This document shows, one piece after another, positions 35,336 through 44,536 of a DNA stretch of 64,000 bases. Numbering within the stretch: position 1 is the stretch's first letter; each line of letters begins with the position of its first letter. This DNA is from Falsibacillus pallidus. Lineage in GTDB: Bacteria > Bacillota > Bacilli > Bacillales > DSM-25281. The stretch spans positions 1 to 64,000 of the forward strand of contig NZ_QQAY01000004.1 of the NCBI RefSeq assembly GCF_003350505.1. The letters run 5' to 3'. Position numbers and translations under genes: made by a program. The notes below the pieces were generated by a model, which saw nothing but the letters and a program-made list of their open reading frames with translations, did not search any database and was not told the DNA's origin.

Positions 35336-36424
35336 ATGGAAGAAGTGATTATTACTGCCGGCAGTAAAAAGTATCCTGTCTATATTGGAGAAGGGATACG
35401 TGAAAATCTCTGGCAGTTGTTTCAAACGGACATTCCGGATGCAACAAAAATCATGCTCATAACAGATGGAAATGTTGCTGAACAATATATGGGGATAATG
35501 GAAGAATTGCTGGTGGAAGCACCCCAAGTCATTACTCACATTGTTCCCTCAGGTGAGCATTGCAAGAACCTTTCGATTTATGAAGGGTGCCTGACAAAAG
35601 CCCTTGAAAATGGACTTGACCGCAAGTCTGTCATTATCGCATTTGGAGGGGGAGCAGTAGGGGATTTAGCAGGATTCACTGCAGCTACTTATATGAGGGG
35701 AATCCGTTTCATTCAAGTCCCGACTACCATACTTGCCCATGATAGTGCTGTAGGAGGGAAGGTCGCAGTCAATCATCCCTTAGGAAAAAATATGATAGGG
35801 GCGTTCTATCATCCGGAATTTGTCCTTTACGACACGGAATGGTTTCATTCGCTCCCGGTGAGAGAATTGAAATCCGGTTTTGCAGAAGCGATCAAACATG
35901 CTTTGATTGCAGATCCAATCCTATTGGAAATGATGATGAGTGAAATTCATGCCATCGAAGATCTCCTTGAAAAGCCAGCACAGCTAACCTCGATTTTAAA
36001 AAGAGGGATTGAAATTAAAGCCTTTATTGTAAAAAAGGATGAAAAGGAGAAAGGGGAGAGAGCCTTTTTGAATTTTGGCCATACTCTCGGGCATGCCATT
36101 GAAGCGGAATGCGGATATGGAAATATTACCCATGGAGAAGCTGTTATGATCGGGATGATTTATGCTTTAAAACTTAGTATGAAGTACTCATCTCTTTCTT
36201 TTCCGATTGCATCATTCCTTCGTTGGATCCAATCCCTTGGATATTCAATAGAAATAGATGAAAAAGTCACTTTTGAACGCTTATGGGAATGGATGGCTAG
36301 AGATAAAAAATCATTAAACATGAGCCCGAATTTTGTATTGCTGAAGGAAGTAGGTTTACCGGTGCAAAGAAAAATGGAAAAGGCTGAATTAGCAGAAGCA
36401 TACCATACATTATTTGAGGGTTGA
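35336..36424 (+). CDS. aroB: 3-Dehydroquinate synthase
   Basis: A 362-residue NAD- and metal-dependent enzyme that closes DAHP to 3-dehydroquinate. The nucleotide region GGGAVGDLAGFTAATYMRG is near 104-122, with the family segment PTTILAHDSAVGGKVAVNHP right after. Metal ligands are the conserved Glu in GFAEAIKHALI (about 185) and the histidines of FGHTLGHAIE. It is tightly coupled to aroC. Confidence 0.97.
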   Translation: MEEVIITAGSKKYPVYIGEGIRENLWQLFQTDIPDATKIMLITDGNVAEQYMGIMEELLVEAPQVITHIVPSGEHCKNLSIYEGCLTKALENGLDRKSVIIAFGGGAVGDLAGFTAATYMRGIRFIQVPTTILAHDSAVGGKVAVNHPLGKNMIGAFYHPEFVLYDTEWFHSLPVRELKSGFAEAIKHALIADPILLEMMMSEIHAIEDLLEKPAQLTSILKRGIEIKAFIVKKDEKEKGERAFLNFGHTLGHAIEAECGYGNITHGEAVMIGMIYALKLSMKYSSLSFPIASFLRWIQSLGYSIEIDEKVTFERLWEWMARDKKSLNMSPNFVLLKEVGLPVQRKMEKAELAEAYHTLFEG

Positions 36425-36454
36425 ATGAAGGTCATTGCGAAAGGAGAGGTATAG

Positions 36455-36826
36455 ATGATTAGAGGGGTACGGGGAGCCACCACAGTTGAAAAAAATGAAG
36501 AAGAGCATATACTTGAATGTACAAGACATCTCTTGCTGAAAATGATAGAGGCAAATGATATAAAAGCAGAAATGGTAGCATCAGCCTTTATTTCCTCCAC
36601 AAGAGATTTAACTGCTGCTTTCCCGGCAAAGGCGATTCGCGAGTCGGAGGATTGGCGCTACGTACCCGTCATGTGCGTACAAGAACTAGAGGTGGAAGGA
36701 AGCCTTAAAAAATGCATCAGGATTATGCTTCATTTAAATACAGCTAAGAAGCAATCGGATATCATTCATGTTTATTTAAATGGAGCACAAATCCTGCGGC
36801 CCGATTTGCCCAAAGCGGAAAATTAA
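36455..36826 (+). CDS. aroH: Chorismate mutase, monofunctional AroH type
   Basis: A 123-residue trimeric enzyme that rearranges chorismate to prephenate. The N-terminal MIRGVRGATTVEKNEEE carries active-site Arg7-equivalents, and IRIMLHLNT carries the Arg90-equivalent; the late VYLNGAQILRPDL helix pair is typical. In B. subtilis aroH is followed by trpEDCFBA, but here hisC begins 25 bp after the stop, so the trp genes are missing from this place. Confidence 0.95.
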   Translation: MIRGVRGATTVEKNEEEHILECTRHLLLKMIEANDIKAEMVASAFISSTRDLTAAFPAKAIRESEDWRYVPVMCVQELEVEGSLKKCIRIMLHLNTAKKQSDIIHVYLNGAQILRPDLPKAEN

Positions 36827-36850
36827 AGAGACTGGCAGGGGGATGGAATA

Positions 36851-37939
36851 ATGAAGTGGAAAACGGAAATTCTTAATTTGAAAGCTTATCAGCCTGGGAA
36901 ATCAATTGATGAAGTAAAGAAAAAATATGGACTTGAGAAAATCACAAAATTAGCATCAAATGAGAATCCATTCGGCTGTTCGCCTGTTGTCGAGCAGATG
37001 CTCATGGAGTATAAGCCAGTAAGGGCCATTTATCCGGACGGATATGCAGCTTCGTTGAGGCAGACTGTGGCTGATCATCTCGATGTCTCGGAAAAGCAAT
37101 TGATATTCGGGAATGGATCAGATGAAGTCATACAGATCATCTCCAGAGGATTATTGAAGCCTGGCGTCAATACGGTGATGCCTTCTCCTTCATTTCCGCA
37201 ATACAGACATAATGCCATCATTGAAGGAGCTGAGGTACGGGAGATTGCTCTTATTAATGGGGAACATGACCTGGAAGGGATGCTTAATGCTATTGATGAA
37301 AATACTTCCGTTGTGTGGGTCTGCAGCCCGAACAATCCGACAGGCTGCTATATCAATCAATCATCCCTGCATCGCTTTTTGTCCCAAATCCCTGCAGATG
37401 TACTCGTTGTACTGGACGAAGCCTATTATGAATATGTAGTTTCTGAAGACTACTACGATGCTTTGTCATTGGTTAAGGAGTTTTCAAACCTCATTGTATT
37501 AAGAACCTTTTCAAAAGTTTATGGACTTGCCAGTTTCAGGGTGGGGTATGGTGTAGGAAACGAAAATATTATTCAAGCCTTAGAACCACTCCGTGAGCCA
37601 TTCAATACGAATGTACTTGGCCAGGCTGCAGCTGCTGCAGCGCTCCAAGATCAAGAGTTCGTCGAGAATTGCAAGCGACATAACCGTAAAGGACTGGAAC
37701 AATTTTATTCATTTTGTGATGAGGCAGGCTTAAACTATTTTCCATCCCAGGGGAACTTCGTTTTAATTGATTTTAATCGTGATGGGGATGAAGTATTCCA
37801 TGGTTTATTAGCGGAAGGATATATAGTTAGATCAGGAAAGGCGCTCGGATTTCCGACCAGTGTCAGGGTGACAGTCGGTTCTGAAGAACAGAATATAGGT
37901 GTCATTGAGGCTATGAAGAAACTTTTAGCATCAAATTGA
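36851..37939 (+). CDS. hisC: Histidinol-phosphate (and aromatic) aminotransferase
   Basis: A 362-residue pyridoxal phosphate enzyme of fold type I. NENPFGCSPVVEQ opens the fold, SPNNPTGCYINQ and LDEAYYEYV bind the cofactor, and the Schiff-base lysine is in RTFSKVYGLASFRVGYG (about K223). In Bacillus it serves both histidine synthesis and the transamination of phenylpyruvate and hydroxyphenylpyruvate, which explains its place before tyrA. Confidence 0.95.
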   Translation: MKWKTEILNLKAYQPGKSIDEVKKKYGLEKITKLASNENPFGCSPVVEQMLMEYKPVRAIYPDGYAASLRQTVADHLDVSEKQLIFGNGSDEVIQIISRGLLKPGVNTVMPSPSFPQYRHNAIIEGAEVREIALINGEHDLEGMLNAIDENTSVVWVCSPNNPTGCYINQSSLHRFLSQIPADVLVVLDEAYYEYVVSEDYYDALSLVKEFSNLIVLRTFSKVYGLASFRVGYGVGNENIIQALEPLREPFNTNVLGQAAAAAALQDQEFVENCKRHNRKGLEQFYSFCDEAGLNYFPSQGNFVLIDFNRDGDEVFHGLLAEGYIVRSGKALGFPTSVRVTVGSEEQNIGVIEAMKKLLASN

Positions 37940-37967
37940 CCTTATTACGTAAAGGCAGGGGAGAATC

Positions 37968-39062
37968 ATGAAAGGGAATATCATCATTGCGGGACTTGGC
38001 CTTATTGGAGGCTCCCTTGCTTTGTGTTTGAAAAGAGAGCATCCTGAAGCTGTCATTTACGGGATTGATACAAATAAGGAACAAGCTCAACTTGCTAAGG
38101 CACTTCAGGTGGTTGATCATATTTGTGAAGACTTAGCAAAAGCAGCTCCTCTGGCAGACTTGATTATTCTGGCTGCTCCTGTCAGTCAGACGATCAAGCT
38201 GCTTTCTTTCCTTAAATCACTGTCACTAAAAAAAGATGTGATTATCACTGATACTGGAAGTACAAAGGAACAAATCATGCATCATGCCAAAAAGATGAAT
38301 ATGGAAGGCTCCTTCATCGGCGGCCACCCCATGGCAGGATCGCATAAAAGCGGGGTCGCTGCTGCGAAAGATATTCTATTTGAAAATGCTTTTTATTTAT
38401 TGACTCCGTTTGAAGATAAAGCAAAAATCGATTCGCTTAAAAATTGGCTTAGAGGGACGAGAGCTCAATTTGTTGAGGTTTCTTCTGAAGAACATGATAA
38501 GATGACGGGAATCATCAGTCATTTTCCACATTTGATAGCTGCTTCCCTGGTGAAACAGGCAGATAGACATTCAGCATCACTCCCTTTGATATCAAGGCTT
38601 GCCGCTGGAGGGTTCAGGGACATTACTAGAATCGCTTCTTCAAGCCCTGAAATGTGGAAAGATATCACACTACATAATGATCAGAATTTAATCAATATGC
38701 TGGAAACTTGGAAGTCTGATATGGACCGCATTATTATGATGCTTAAAAATAATGATGAGGATGATATACTGGACTTTTTCCAAAGTGCGAAGGCTTACAG
38801 GGACCAGCTTCCGATGAAAGCAAAAGGTGCTATCCCTTCTTATTATGACCTCTACGTTGATGTACCGGATTATCCAGGGGTGATTTCAGAGGTAACGGGA
38901 TTTTTAGCAGAGGATCGGATCAGTATCACCAATATTCGGATAATAGAAACCCGCGCGGACATATACGGAGTGCTCGTCATCAGTTTCCAAACGGAAGAAG
39001 ACAGGGAGAAGGCAATAAATTGCCTTCAAAAACAAACGGATTACGATGTATTTATTCCATAG
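37968..39062 (+). CDS. tyrA: Prephenate dehydrogenase with C-terminal ACT domain
   Basis: A 364-residue enzyme that converts prephenate to 4-hydroxyphenylpyruvate for tyrosine. The dinucleotide motif GLGLIGGSLAL is at 8-18; GGHPMAGSHKSG contains the active-site histidine. The C-terminal ACT domain (about 295-360, LYVDVPDYPGVISEVTGF at its start) is expected to bind an amino acid effector such as tyrosine. ATG 37968 follows AGGGGAG. Confidence 0.95.
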   Translation: MKGNIIIAGLGLIGGSLALCLKREHPEAVIYGIDTNKEQAQLAKALQVVDHICEDLAKAAPLADLIILAAPVSQTIKLLSFLKSLSLKKDVIITDTGSTKEQIMHHAKKMNMEGSFIGGHPMAGSHKSGVAAAKDILFENAFYLLTPFEDKAKIDSLKNWLRGTRAQFVEVSSEEHDKMTGIISHFPHLIAASLVKQADRHSASLPLISRLAAGGFRDITRIASSSPEMWKDITLHNDQNLINMLETWKSDMDRIIMMLKNNDEDDILDFFQSAKAYRDQLPMKAKGAIPSYYDLYVDVPDYPGVISEVTGFLAEDRISITNIRIIETRADIYGVLVISFQTEEDREKAINCLQKQTDYDVFIP

Positions 39063-39079
39063 AATAGGAGGAAAGGATA

Positions 39080-40372
39080 ATGGGAAATGAAACGTTATTC
39101 AATTCCGGAGGCTCCTTGAATGGAACGATCCGGGTTCCCGGGGATAAATCCATCTCACACAGGTCCATCATGTTCGGGGCTATTTCCCACGGGAAGACCG
39201 TCATAGAGAATTTTTTATTCGGAGAAGACTGCATCAGTACCATTGATTGCTTCCGCAAACTTGGTGTGGATATCGAAGTCGGTGAACAAAGAATTGAAGT
39301 GAACGGAAAAGGATTTGAGGGACTTCAAGAACCAACGGAGATATTAGATGTAGGAAACTCAGGCACTACTACCAGATTGATGATGGGGATCCTTGCTTCG
39401 ATGCCTTTCCACTCCGTCATCATAGGGGATGAATCTATTGCACGCAGACCCATGAGCAGGGTGACAAAACCTCTCATTTCAATGGGAGCTAAGATTGATG
39501 GAAGAGCAGAAGGTGATTTTACACCCATTTCCATCCGCGGGGGAGCGTTGCAGGCGATTGATTATGCACTCCCTGTAGGAAGCGCTCAGGTGAAATCTGC
39601 CATTTTACTGGCTGCTCTTCAATCTGAAGGAAAGACAGTGGTGCGTGAACCAGCTGTCACACGAGATCATACTGAGAGGATGATCAGATTATTTGGAGGA
39701 AATGTAGAGACGAATGAAAATATCATCTCCATCCAAGGCTGCCAAACCTTGAAAGGAACTCATATTACAGTTCCGGGCGATATTTCTTCCGCTGCATTCT
39801 TCCTGGTTGGTGCAGCTATTACAAAAAACAGTTCCATTAAGCTGGAACATGTTGGACTGAACCCGACTCGTACAGGAATTGTAGATGTACTGGAAATGAT
39901 GGGTGCCGATTTCGATATTGAATATGATACGGCTGATGAAGGTACCGAGCCCATTGGAGCCATTACAATTAGGGCTTCCGACTTGAAGGGTACAGTCATA
40001 GAAGGGGAACTTATCCCGCGATTAATCGATGAAATACCGGTTATTGCTTTACTGGCCACTCAAGCAGAGGGTACAACCATCATCAGAGATGCTGAAGAAT
40101 TAAAAGTGAAAGAAACAAACCGTATTGATTCAGTCGTTAATGAATTAAAAAAGATGGGTGCAGATATTGAAGCCACTCCCGATGGGATGATCATACGGGG
40201 GAAATGCGGCCTTAAGGGAGCTGAAGTGGACAGCCATGGAGACCACAGAATCGGTATGATGCTTGCCATTGCCTCTTTGATTTGCCAAGGAAATATGGAA
40301 TTGAAGGGAAAAGAAGCGATTCGAGTCTCGTATCCTCAGTTTTTTGAACATATGAATGAATTGACTGATTAA
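39080..40372 (+). CDS. aroA: 3-Phosphoshikimate 1-carboxyvinyltransferase (EPSP synthase)
   Basis: A 430-residue enzyme that adds enolpyruvate to shikimate 3-phosphate. Conserved segments are [17 protein letters not shown] (about 15-31), [17 protein letters not shown] (about 90-106) and [13 protein letters not shown] near 390. It is the last gene of the aromatic cluster. No proper terminator follows. The next gene begins 101 bp later behind a very long hairpin, so readthrough into it is likely. Confidence 0.96.
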   Translation: MGNETLFNSGGSLNGTIRVPGDKSISHRSIMFGAISHGKTVIENFLFGEDCISTIDCFRKLGVDIEVGEQRIEVNGKGFEGLQEPTEILDVGNSGTTTRLMMGILASMPFHSVIIGDESIARRPMSRVTKPLISMGAKIDGRAEGDFTPISIRGGALQAIDYALPVGSAQVKSAILLAALQSEGKTVVREPAVTRDHTERMIRLFGGNVETNENIISIQGCQTLKGTHITVPGDISSAAFFLVGAAITKNSSIKLEHVGLNPTRTGIVDVLEMMGADFDIEYDTADEGTEPIGAITIRASDLKGTVIEGELIPRLIDEIPVIALLATQAEGTTIIRDAEELKVKETNRIDSVVNELKKMGADIEATPDGMIIRGKCGLKGAEVDSHGDHRIGMMLAIASLICQGNMELKGKEAIRVSYPQFFEHMNELTD

Positions 40373-40412
40373 TTCAGGCTCTTTTCACGAAAACAGCCCG
40401 AATTATAAAACG

Positions 40413-40482
40413 ATATGTCATGTTTTTGCCTTCGCTTTCATAGCTTGTCTTAAGAAAGGAAGAAGGTGAAAACATGACATAT
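40413..40482 (+). promoter_or_regulatory. 21-bp hairpin enclosing the ribosome site and start codon of the next gene
   Basis: The left arm 40413-40433 begins ATATGTCATGTTTT and ends GCCTTC; the right arm 40462-40482 begins GAAGGTG and ends ATGACATAT. All 21 positions pair, 19 as Watson-Crick and two as G-T, around a 28-base loop. The right arm contains both the only Shine-Dalgarno sequence (GAAGGTG, 40462-40468) and the ATG (40474-40476). In mRNA this should close the start site almost fully. No T run follows it, so it is not a terminator. Confidence 0.85.
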
Positions 40483-41361
40483 GTCATTTCTAATGCCACT
40501 CTCCTGCAGAAGGGGGAGCTTAAAGATGCTTCCGTGTTGATAAAAGAGAACAAGATTGCAGCAATAAGAGAAGCCTTTAATTTTGAAAACGCATTGAGGA
40601 TGGATGTTTCTTCATTTATCCTTGCCCCTACATTCACCATGCTTGATTTTTCGCTTCCAGCCACCGATTTTTTTGCCTTCAAACAGTATATGATTGATCA
40701 TTTCCTTTCGAAGGGGTGTACAACCATATTATCTCCCTGCGAAATTACACATGAAAGGGATCTGGACACTTCCCTCAAACGACATAGAATGTCTTTGCTT
40801 AGTTGTCCAATTGATTATTGCATGGCCATTAAAGTACCCATAAGGAACTTGAGCCCTTCCTTAATGAGAAAATGCAGCCGCTATAAGATTCCATTGATAC
40901 TCGTTGAGATATCAAATGTACAAGAGATAAAAAGCCTTCCATGGGGTTGGATCAAAGATGCCATGTTTCCTTACAACCCTGTACTTGTACCTTTTTTATC
41001 GACGGGACTCGCGAAAAAAGAACAGCAGTCGATAATCAAAAACTGGCAAATTATCTTAAAAAACGAAAAGATCCCACATATTCCGCAAGAAATGATGGAA
41101 AAAACACCGATTCTCCCATCGACATTGAAAAAAATTGGCATTTATCCTAAAAGAGGAATATTAGCTATTGGGGGAGAAGTAAGTTATAACTTATTTCCTA
41201 AAAGCAGTCTAATTGATAGACCGGACAGCATCTATTATGATATTCTTAGACCTTCTGTAACTGTTTACAGAGACCAATTAGTATATGTGAATGATGATGT
41301 GTCCTTCTTTCCCGGCATGGGGAGGGAAGTCAAAATCAATAGACCAGGTTTTTTTGTTTAA
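40474..41361 (+). CDS. Amidohydrolase-like protein lacking the metal-binding HxH motif
   Basis: A 295-residue protein of unknown function. The N-terminal strands (VISNATLLQKGELKDASVLI, then IAAIREAF) and the C-terminal strands (about 225-295, GILAIGG followed by FFPGMGREVKINRPG) resemble the composite beta domain of dihydroorotase and allantoinase-type amidohydrolases. A segment GCTTILSPCEI recalls their barrel. The place where these enzymes have PGfID-x-HxH reads APTFTMLDFSLPA, so the first metal ligands are absent, and the barrel is much shorter than usual (typical enzymes exceed 400 residues). It is probably not a hydrolase. B. subtilis has no gene here. The start codon is inside a 21-bp hairpin. 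Confidence 0.65.
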   Translation: MTYVISNATLLQKGELKDASVLIKENKIAAIREAFNFENALRMDVSSFILAPTFTMLDFSLPATDFFAFKQYMIDHFLSKGCTTILSPCEITHERDLDTSLKRHRMSLLSCPIDYCMAIKVPIRNLSPSLMRKCSRYKIPLILVEISNVQEIKSLPWGWIKDAMFPYNPVLVPFLSTGLAKKEQQSIIKNWQIILKNEKIPHIPQEMMEKTPILPSTLKKIGIYPKRGILAIGGEVSYNLFPKSSLIDRPDSIYYDILRPSVTVYRDQLVYVNDDVSFFPGMGREVKINRPGFFV

Positions 41362-41410
41362 ACCATTATTTATAAGATAGTTCAAACGTGTGATGAGAAA
41401 GGGATGAATT

Positions 41411-42673
41411 ATGCAGTACGCACAAGATATGCTACAACATTTAGATGAAGGCAACTTAACAGAAGCAAAGAAAACGTTTAATATGACTCTCAAAAAAGGA
41501 ACAGATGAAGAAAAATTCTTTCTTGGTGAAGAACTTTTTCAACTGGGCTTCATGGAAGAGTCAAAGGAGCTGTTTGAATCGCTCCTCTCTCAATACCCTG
41601 AAGAGGGTGAACTTAAAGTAATGATTGCCGAGTGCCTTGTGGAAATGGACAAGGAAGAAGAGGCGCTTCATTACTTAGAAAAAATTGAGACGGATGATCC
41701 GAATTATCCAAGGGCGCTTTTACTTGCGGCAGACCTTTATCAGATGCAGGGACTTTTTGAAGTAAGTGAACAAAAGCTGCTCAGAGCAAAAGCTATTCTT
41801 CCTGAAGAAAACGTCATCAATTTTGCCCTCGGGGAACTTTACAGCGAGCAGGGAAGGTTTTCTGAAGCTGCTGACATGTACTTGTCGCTTTTGAAAGAGA
41901 ATGTTGAAACGCTTGCCGGGGCGAACATCCATCAGCGGATGGCAGAGGTGCTCAGCGGAGGCGGGGCATTTGAGCAAGCAATGGAGCATTATGAAAAATC
42001 AATGGATAGCCAGGTTGAACCTAATACTTTATTCGGTTTTGCCTTTACAGCCTATCAAGCTGGGTTCTATAAAAAATCGATTGATAAATTTACAGAATTG
42101 AAAGAGCTTGACCCTGATTATCATTCCCTGTATTTATATCTGGCAAAAGCATATGAACATGAGGAAGAGCTGGAAGAAAGCCTGAACGCGGTATTTGAGG
42201 GGATTAAACATGACGAATTCAATAAAGACCTATTCTTCTATGGCGGTAAAATCTCATTAAAATTGGGTGATGAAGAAAAGGCTGAAGAAATGCTAAGAGG
42301 AGCGCTTGTACTTGATCCCGACTTCCTTGAAGCAGCTCTTACCCTTAATAAATTGCTTTTGAAACAGGAAAGATATGAAGATGTCCTTGAGATCATTGAA
42401 ATGATGGAGAAGGATGGGGAAGCAGATCCGCAGTTCATTTGGGATGCTGCGACTTCCAATGCTAAGCTTGAAAGATATTCGGATGCATTAAAATATTACC
42501 GCTCAGCATATAATGACTTTAAAACCAACAGCGATTTCCTTGAAGAGTTCGGGTACTTCCTGATTGAAGAAGGACAGTCGGGTGAAGCAGCACAAATTTT
42601 CAAATCTCTTTTGTCACATGATCCCGCAAATGAGGAGTACATTTCATTGTTGGAGAGGCTGGAAGAACTTTGA
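41411..42673 (+). CDS. ypiA: TPR-repeat protein YpiA
   Basis: A 420-residue all-helical protein composed of tetratricopeptide-like repeats along its full length; clear units include KEEEALHYLEKIETDDPNYPRALL, shortened here, and the regions near 100-130, 170-200, 240-300 and 340-400. It is acidic and has no membrane segment or enzyme motif, so it should act as a protein-binding scaffold. Length and place match B. subtilis YpiA (about 423). The partner is unknown. Confidence 0.9.
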   Translation: MQYAQDMLQHLDEGNLTEAKKTFNMTLKKGTDEEKFFLGEELFQLGFMEESKELFESLLSQYPEEGELKVMIAECLVEMDKEEEALHYLEKIETDDPNYPRALLLAADLYQMQGLFEVSEQKLLRAKAILPEENVINFALGELYSEQGRFSEAADMYLSLLKENVETLAGANIHQRMAEVLSGGGAFEQAMEHYEKSMDSQVEPNTLFGFAFTAYQAGFYKKSIDKFTELKELDPDYHSLYLYLAKAYEHEEELEESLNAVFEGIKHDEFNKDLFFYGGKISLKLGDEEKAEEMLRGALVLDPDFLEAALTLNKLLLKQERYEDVLEIIEMMEKDGEADPQFIWDAATSNAKLERYSDALKYYRSAYNDFKTNSDFLEEFGYFLIEEGQSGEAAQIFKSLLSHDPANEEYISLLERLEEL

Positions 42674-42763
42674 TTGGAATGCAAACAGAATCAAATCTGT
42701 TTCCTGACCCATTCAAACATCAATTTAAAAATGCTTGATTCATATAGCAGAGGAGGGAATACC

Positions 42764-43306
42764 ATGGCAACCCCTGTTTCTGTCAACGAGAAGAAAGACT
42801 TTATCCGGTGGTTCTTAAATCATTATCAATTAAAGAGAAGAGAATGTGTTTGGATATTGAATTATTTGATGAGCCATGATTCTCTCATGGAGAAGGTGCA
42901 TTTTGTTCAAGATGCACAGTACTGCCCAAAGGGATTGATCATGTCCACTCATTGCGTGGAAGATGCTCCATTCCGATTTTACAAAGAAAATATCATGACC
43001 ACAGATGCGGAAAAATCATTCCATGACATCCGCCTGAATCGGGAGGAAGAGATATTCATTCAATTGAATTTCCGGTCGTCGCAGGCTTCTCACCAGTATG
43101 TTGCAGTATTGGAGGAAAATCCATTTATCCCTAATCCTGTCAGGATAAGCGAAAAAGATAAAGAAGAGGCTGAGGCATTCCTTCATGAGAGCCTTCTAAG
43201 CTTCCAAAAGGAAAAACTTCTAATACAAATTGATGAAGCCCTTGATAGACATGATCAGGATTCATTCAAAAGGCTGAGTGAACAATTAAAGAAACTTATA
43301 GAGTAG
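42764..43306 (+). CDS. ypiB: YpiB family protein (UPF0302)
   Basis: A 180-residue soluble protein of unknown function. The N-terminal [21 protein letters not shown] and the region [19 protein letters not shown] are typical of the YpiB group. ATG 42764 follows GAGGAGGGA (42750-42758) and gives the B. subtilis length (179); an in-frame TTG at 42674 next to the ypiA stop has no ribosome site. It lies between ypiA and ypiF upstream of the qcr operon, as in B. subtilis. Confidence 0.88.
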   Translation: MATPVSVNEKKDFIRWFLNHYQLKRRECVWILNYLMSHDSLMEKVHFVQDAQYCPKGLIMSTHCVEDAPFRFYKENIMTTDAEKSFHDIRLNREEEIFIQLNFRSSQASHQYVAVLEENPFIPNPVRISEKDKEEAEAFLHESLLSFQKEKLLIQIDEALDRHDQDSFKRLSEQLKKLIE

Positions 43307-43333
43307 CCCCTTGCTGTTGCAAGGGGAATTTTA
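43307..43333 (+). terminator. Hairpin terminator after ypiB
   Basis: CCCCTTGC (43307-43314) pairs with GCAAGGGG (43319-43326), four-base loop, followed by AATTTTATT. The T run is broken, so termination may be partial. Confidence 0.6.
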
Positions 43334-43394
43334 TTGTCCTTTTTTTGTATTATGGTATTCTAATTTGTAGAGATTAATAATAGGAGTGTTTTCA

Positions 43395-43865
43395 ATGAAT
43401 TGGAATGCCAAAGATGTAGAAGTGTATTTGAAAGAAAAAAAATTTGTGGATACGGCCGTTGTCCCGTTAATTCCCATCTCTTTTGGGGATGATATGAAGC
43501 AAGCGGCCAATCAGGGAGAATTCATTGAATTGCTGTCTCTTCATCTGGAGCGTCAATTCAAGGGCAGGATGATGTTCATGCCTGCATTTTCTTATCTTAG
43601 GGATGAGAAAGGAAATCCAAAAGGAAGATTGGGGGATCTGATTGATTTAGAAGAAAGTTTAAAAGAAAACGGTTTCACTTATGTGTTTCATCTTACATCT
43701 GATCCAGCATGGAACACTCATGAAAAAGACCTTAACGGGGCTGTTGTATGGCTGCCCTCAGTGCCCCTGGAGCACATGGACGAGCCGTATAAACATTCAA
43801 TCATGGAAGACCAGGTCAATCAACTTTTGAAAGTTATCGTACAAAAATGGCAAGACATGGGTTAA
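43395..43865 (+). CDS. ypiF: YpiF family protein (DUF2487)
   Basis: A 156-residue soluble protein of unknown function, begun MNWNAKDVEVYLKEKKFVDT. It matches the DUF2487 family in size and is next to qcrA as in B. subtilis. ATG 43395 follows AGGAG (43382-43386); the in-frame GTG 43386 overlaps the ribosome site. No membrane segments, metal motifs or known catalytic residues are evident. Confidence 0.85.
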   Translation: MNWNAKDVEVYLKEKKFVDTAVVPLIPISFGDDMKQAANQGEFIELLSLHLERQFKGRMMFMPAFSYLRDEKGNPKGRLGDLIDLEESLKENGFTYVFHLTSDPAWNTHEKDLNGAVVWLPSVPLEHMDEPYKHSIMEDQVNQLLKVIVQKWQDMG

Positions 43866-43910
43866 TTCGGGAAATTGTCACATCATTACCAATATATAAA
43901 TACTAGTATA

Positions 43911-43939
43911 TTGACCTTCCCTGAAGATTGATATATCAT
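43911..43939 (+). promoter_or_regulatory. Promoter of the qcrABC operon
   Basis: TTGACC (43911-43916), 17-base spacer, TATCAT (43934-43939), 74 bp before qcrA. Confidence 0.55.
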
Positions 43940-44012
43940 AATTATGTCCTAGTTTTATATTTGTGCGAAAAATGTCTGTTGGACTTACCTTACTGATAGA
44001 GGGGGGAAAAGG

Positions 44013-44522
44013 ATGAGCAAGCATCGTGTTTCAAGACGTCAATTCCTTAACTATACGCTCACTGGTGTAGGCGGTTTCATGGCTGCGGGAATGTTAATGC
44101 CGATGATTCGTTTTGCAATCGATCCTGTTTTGGAAGCTGAAGCAGGCGGAGATTTCCATGCGACGAAAGAAAAAGTAAGTGAATTGACCAGTGAACCTAC
44201 TCGTGTTGACTTCAAGTTTGAACAAAAAGATGCATGGTACACATCTGATGTAACTCATACAGCTTGGGTTTATAAGGACAAGGATGGGAAAATTGTTGCG
44301 TTGTCGCCGGTTTGTAAGCATTTAGGGTGTACAGTCAGCTGGAATGGCAATAAAGATTTTCCAAATCAGTTCTACTGCCCGTGCCACGGTGGACGTTACG
44401 AGAAAACAGGTAAGAATATTCCGGGTACACCGCCGACTGCACCATTGGATACATATCCAACAAAGGTCAAAGACGGCTTCTTGTATCTAGGAAAACCTGA
44501 ACCAAATAAGATCGTGAAGTAA
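44013..44522 (+). CDS. qcrA: Menaquinol:cytochrome c reductase Rieske subunit
   Basis: A 169-residue iron-sulfur protein of the bc-type complex. A twin-arginine-type N-terminus (SRRQFLNYT) and a membrane anchor (about 13-33) precede the Rieske fold. Cluster ligands are C101 and H103 in CKHLGC and C122 and H125 in CPCH; C106 and C124 form the usual disulfide. It takes electrons from menaquinol and passes them to the c-type heme of QcrC. The ribosome site AGAGGGGGG is strong. Confidence 0.96.
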   Translation: MSKHRVSRRQFLNYTLTGVGGFMAAGMLMPMIRFAIDPVLEAEAGGDFHATKEKVSELTSEPTRVDFKFEQKDAWYTSDVTHTAWVYKDKDGKIVALSPVCKHLGCTVSWNGNKDFPNQFYCPCHGGRYEKTGKNIPGTPPTAPLDTYPTKVKDGFLYLGKPEPNKIVK

Positions 44523-44536
44523 AGGAGGCGTAATTC

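Noticed and set aside
40374-40682. Minus-strand frame of 102 codons across the hairpin after aroA
   Set aside because: It overlaps the amidohydrolase-like gene, has no family likeness and exists because of the inverted repeat and strand composition.
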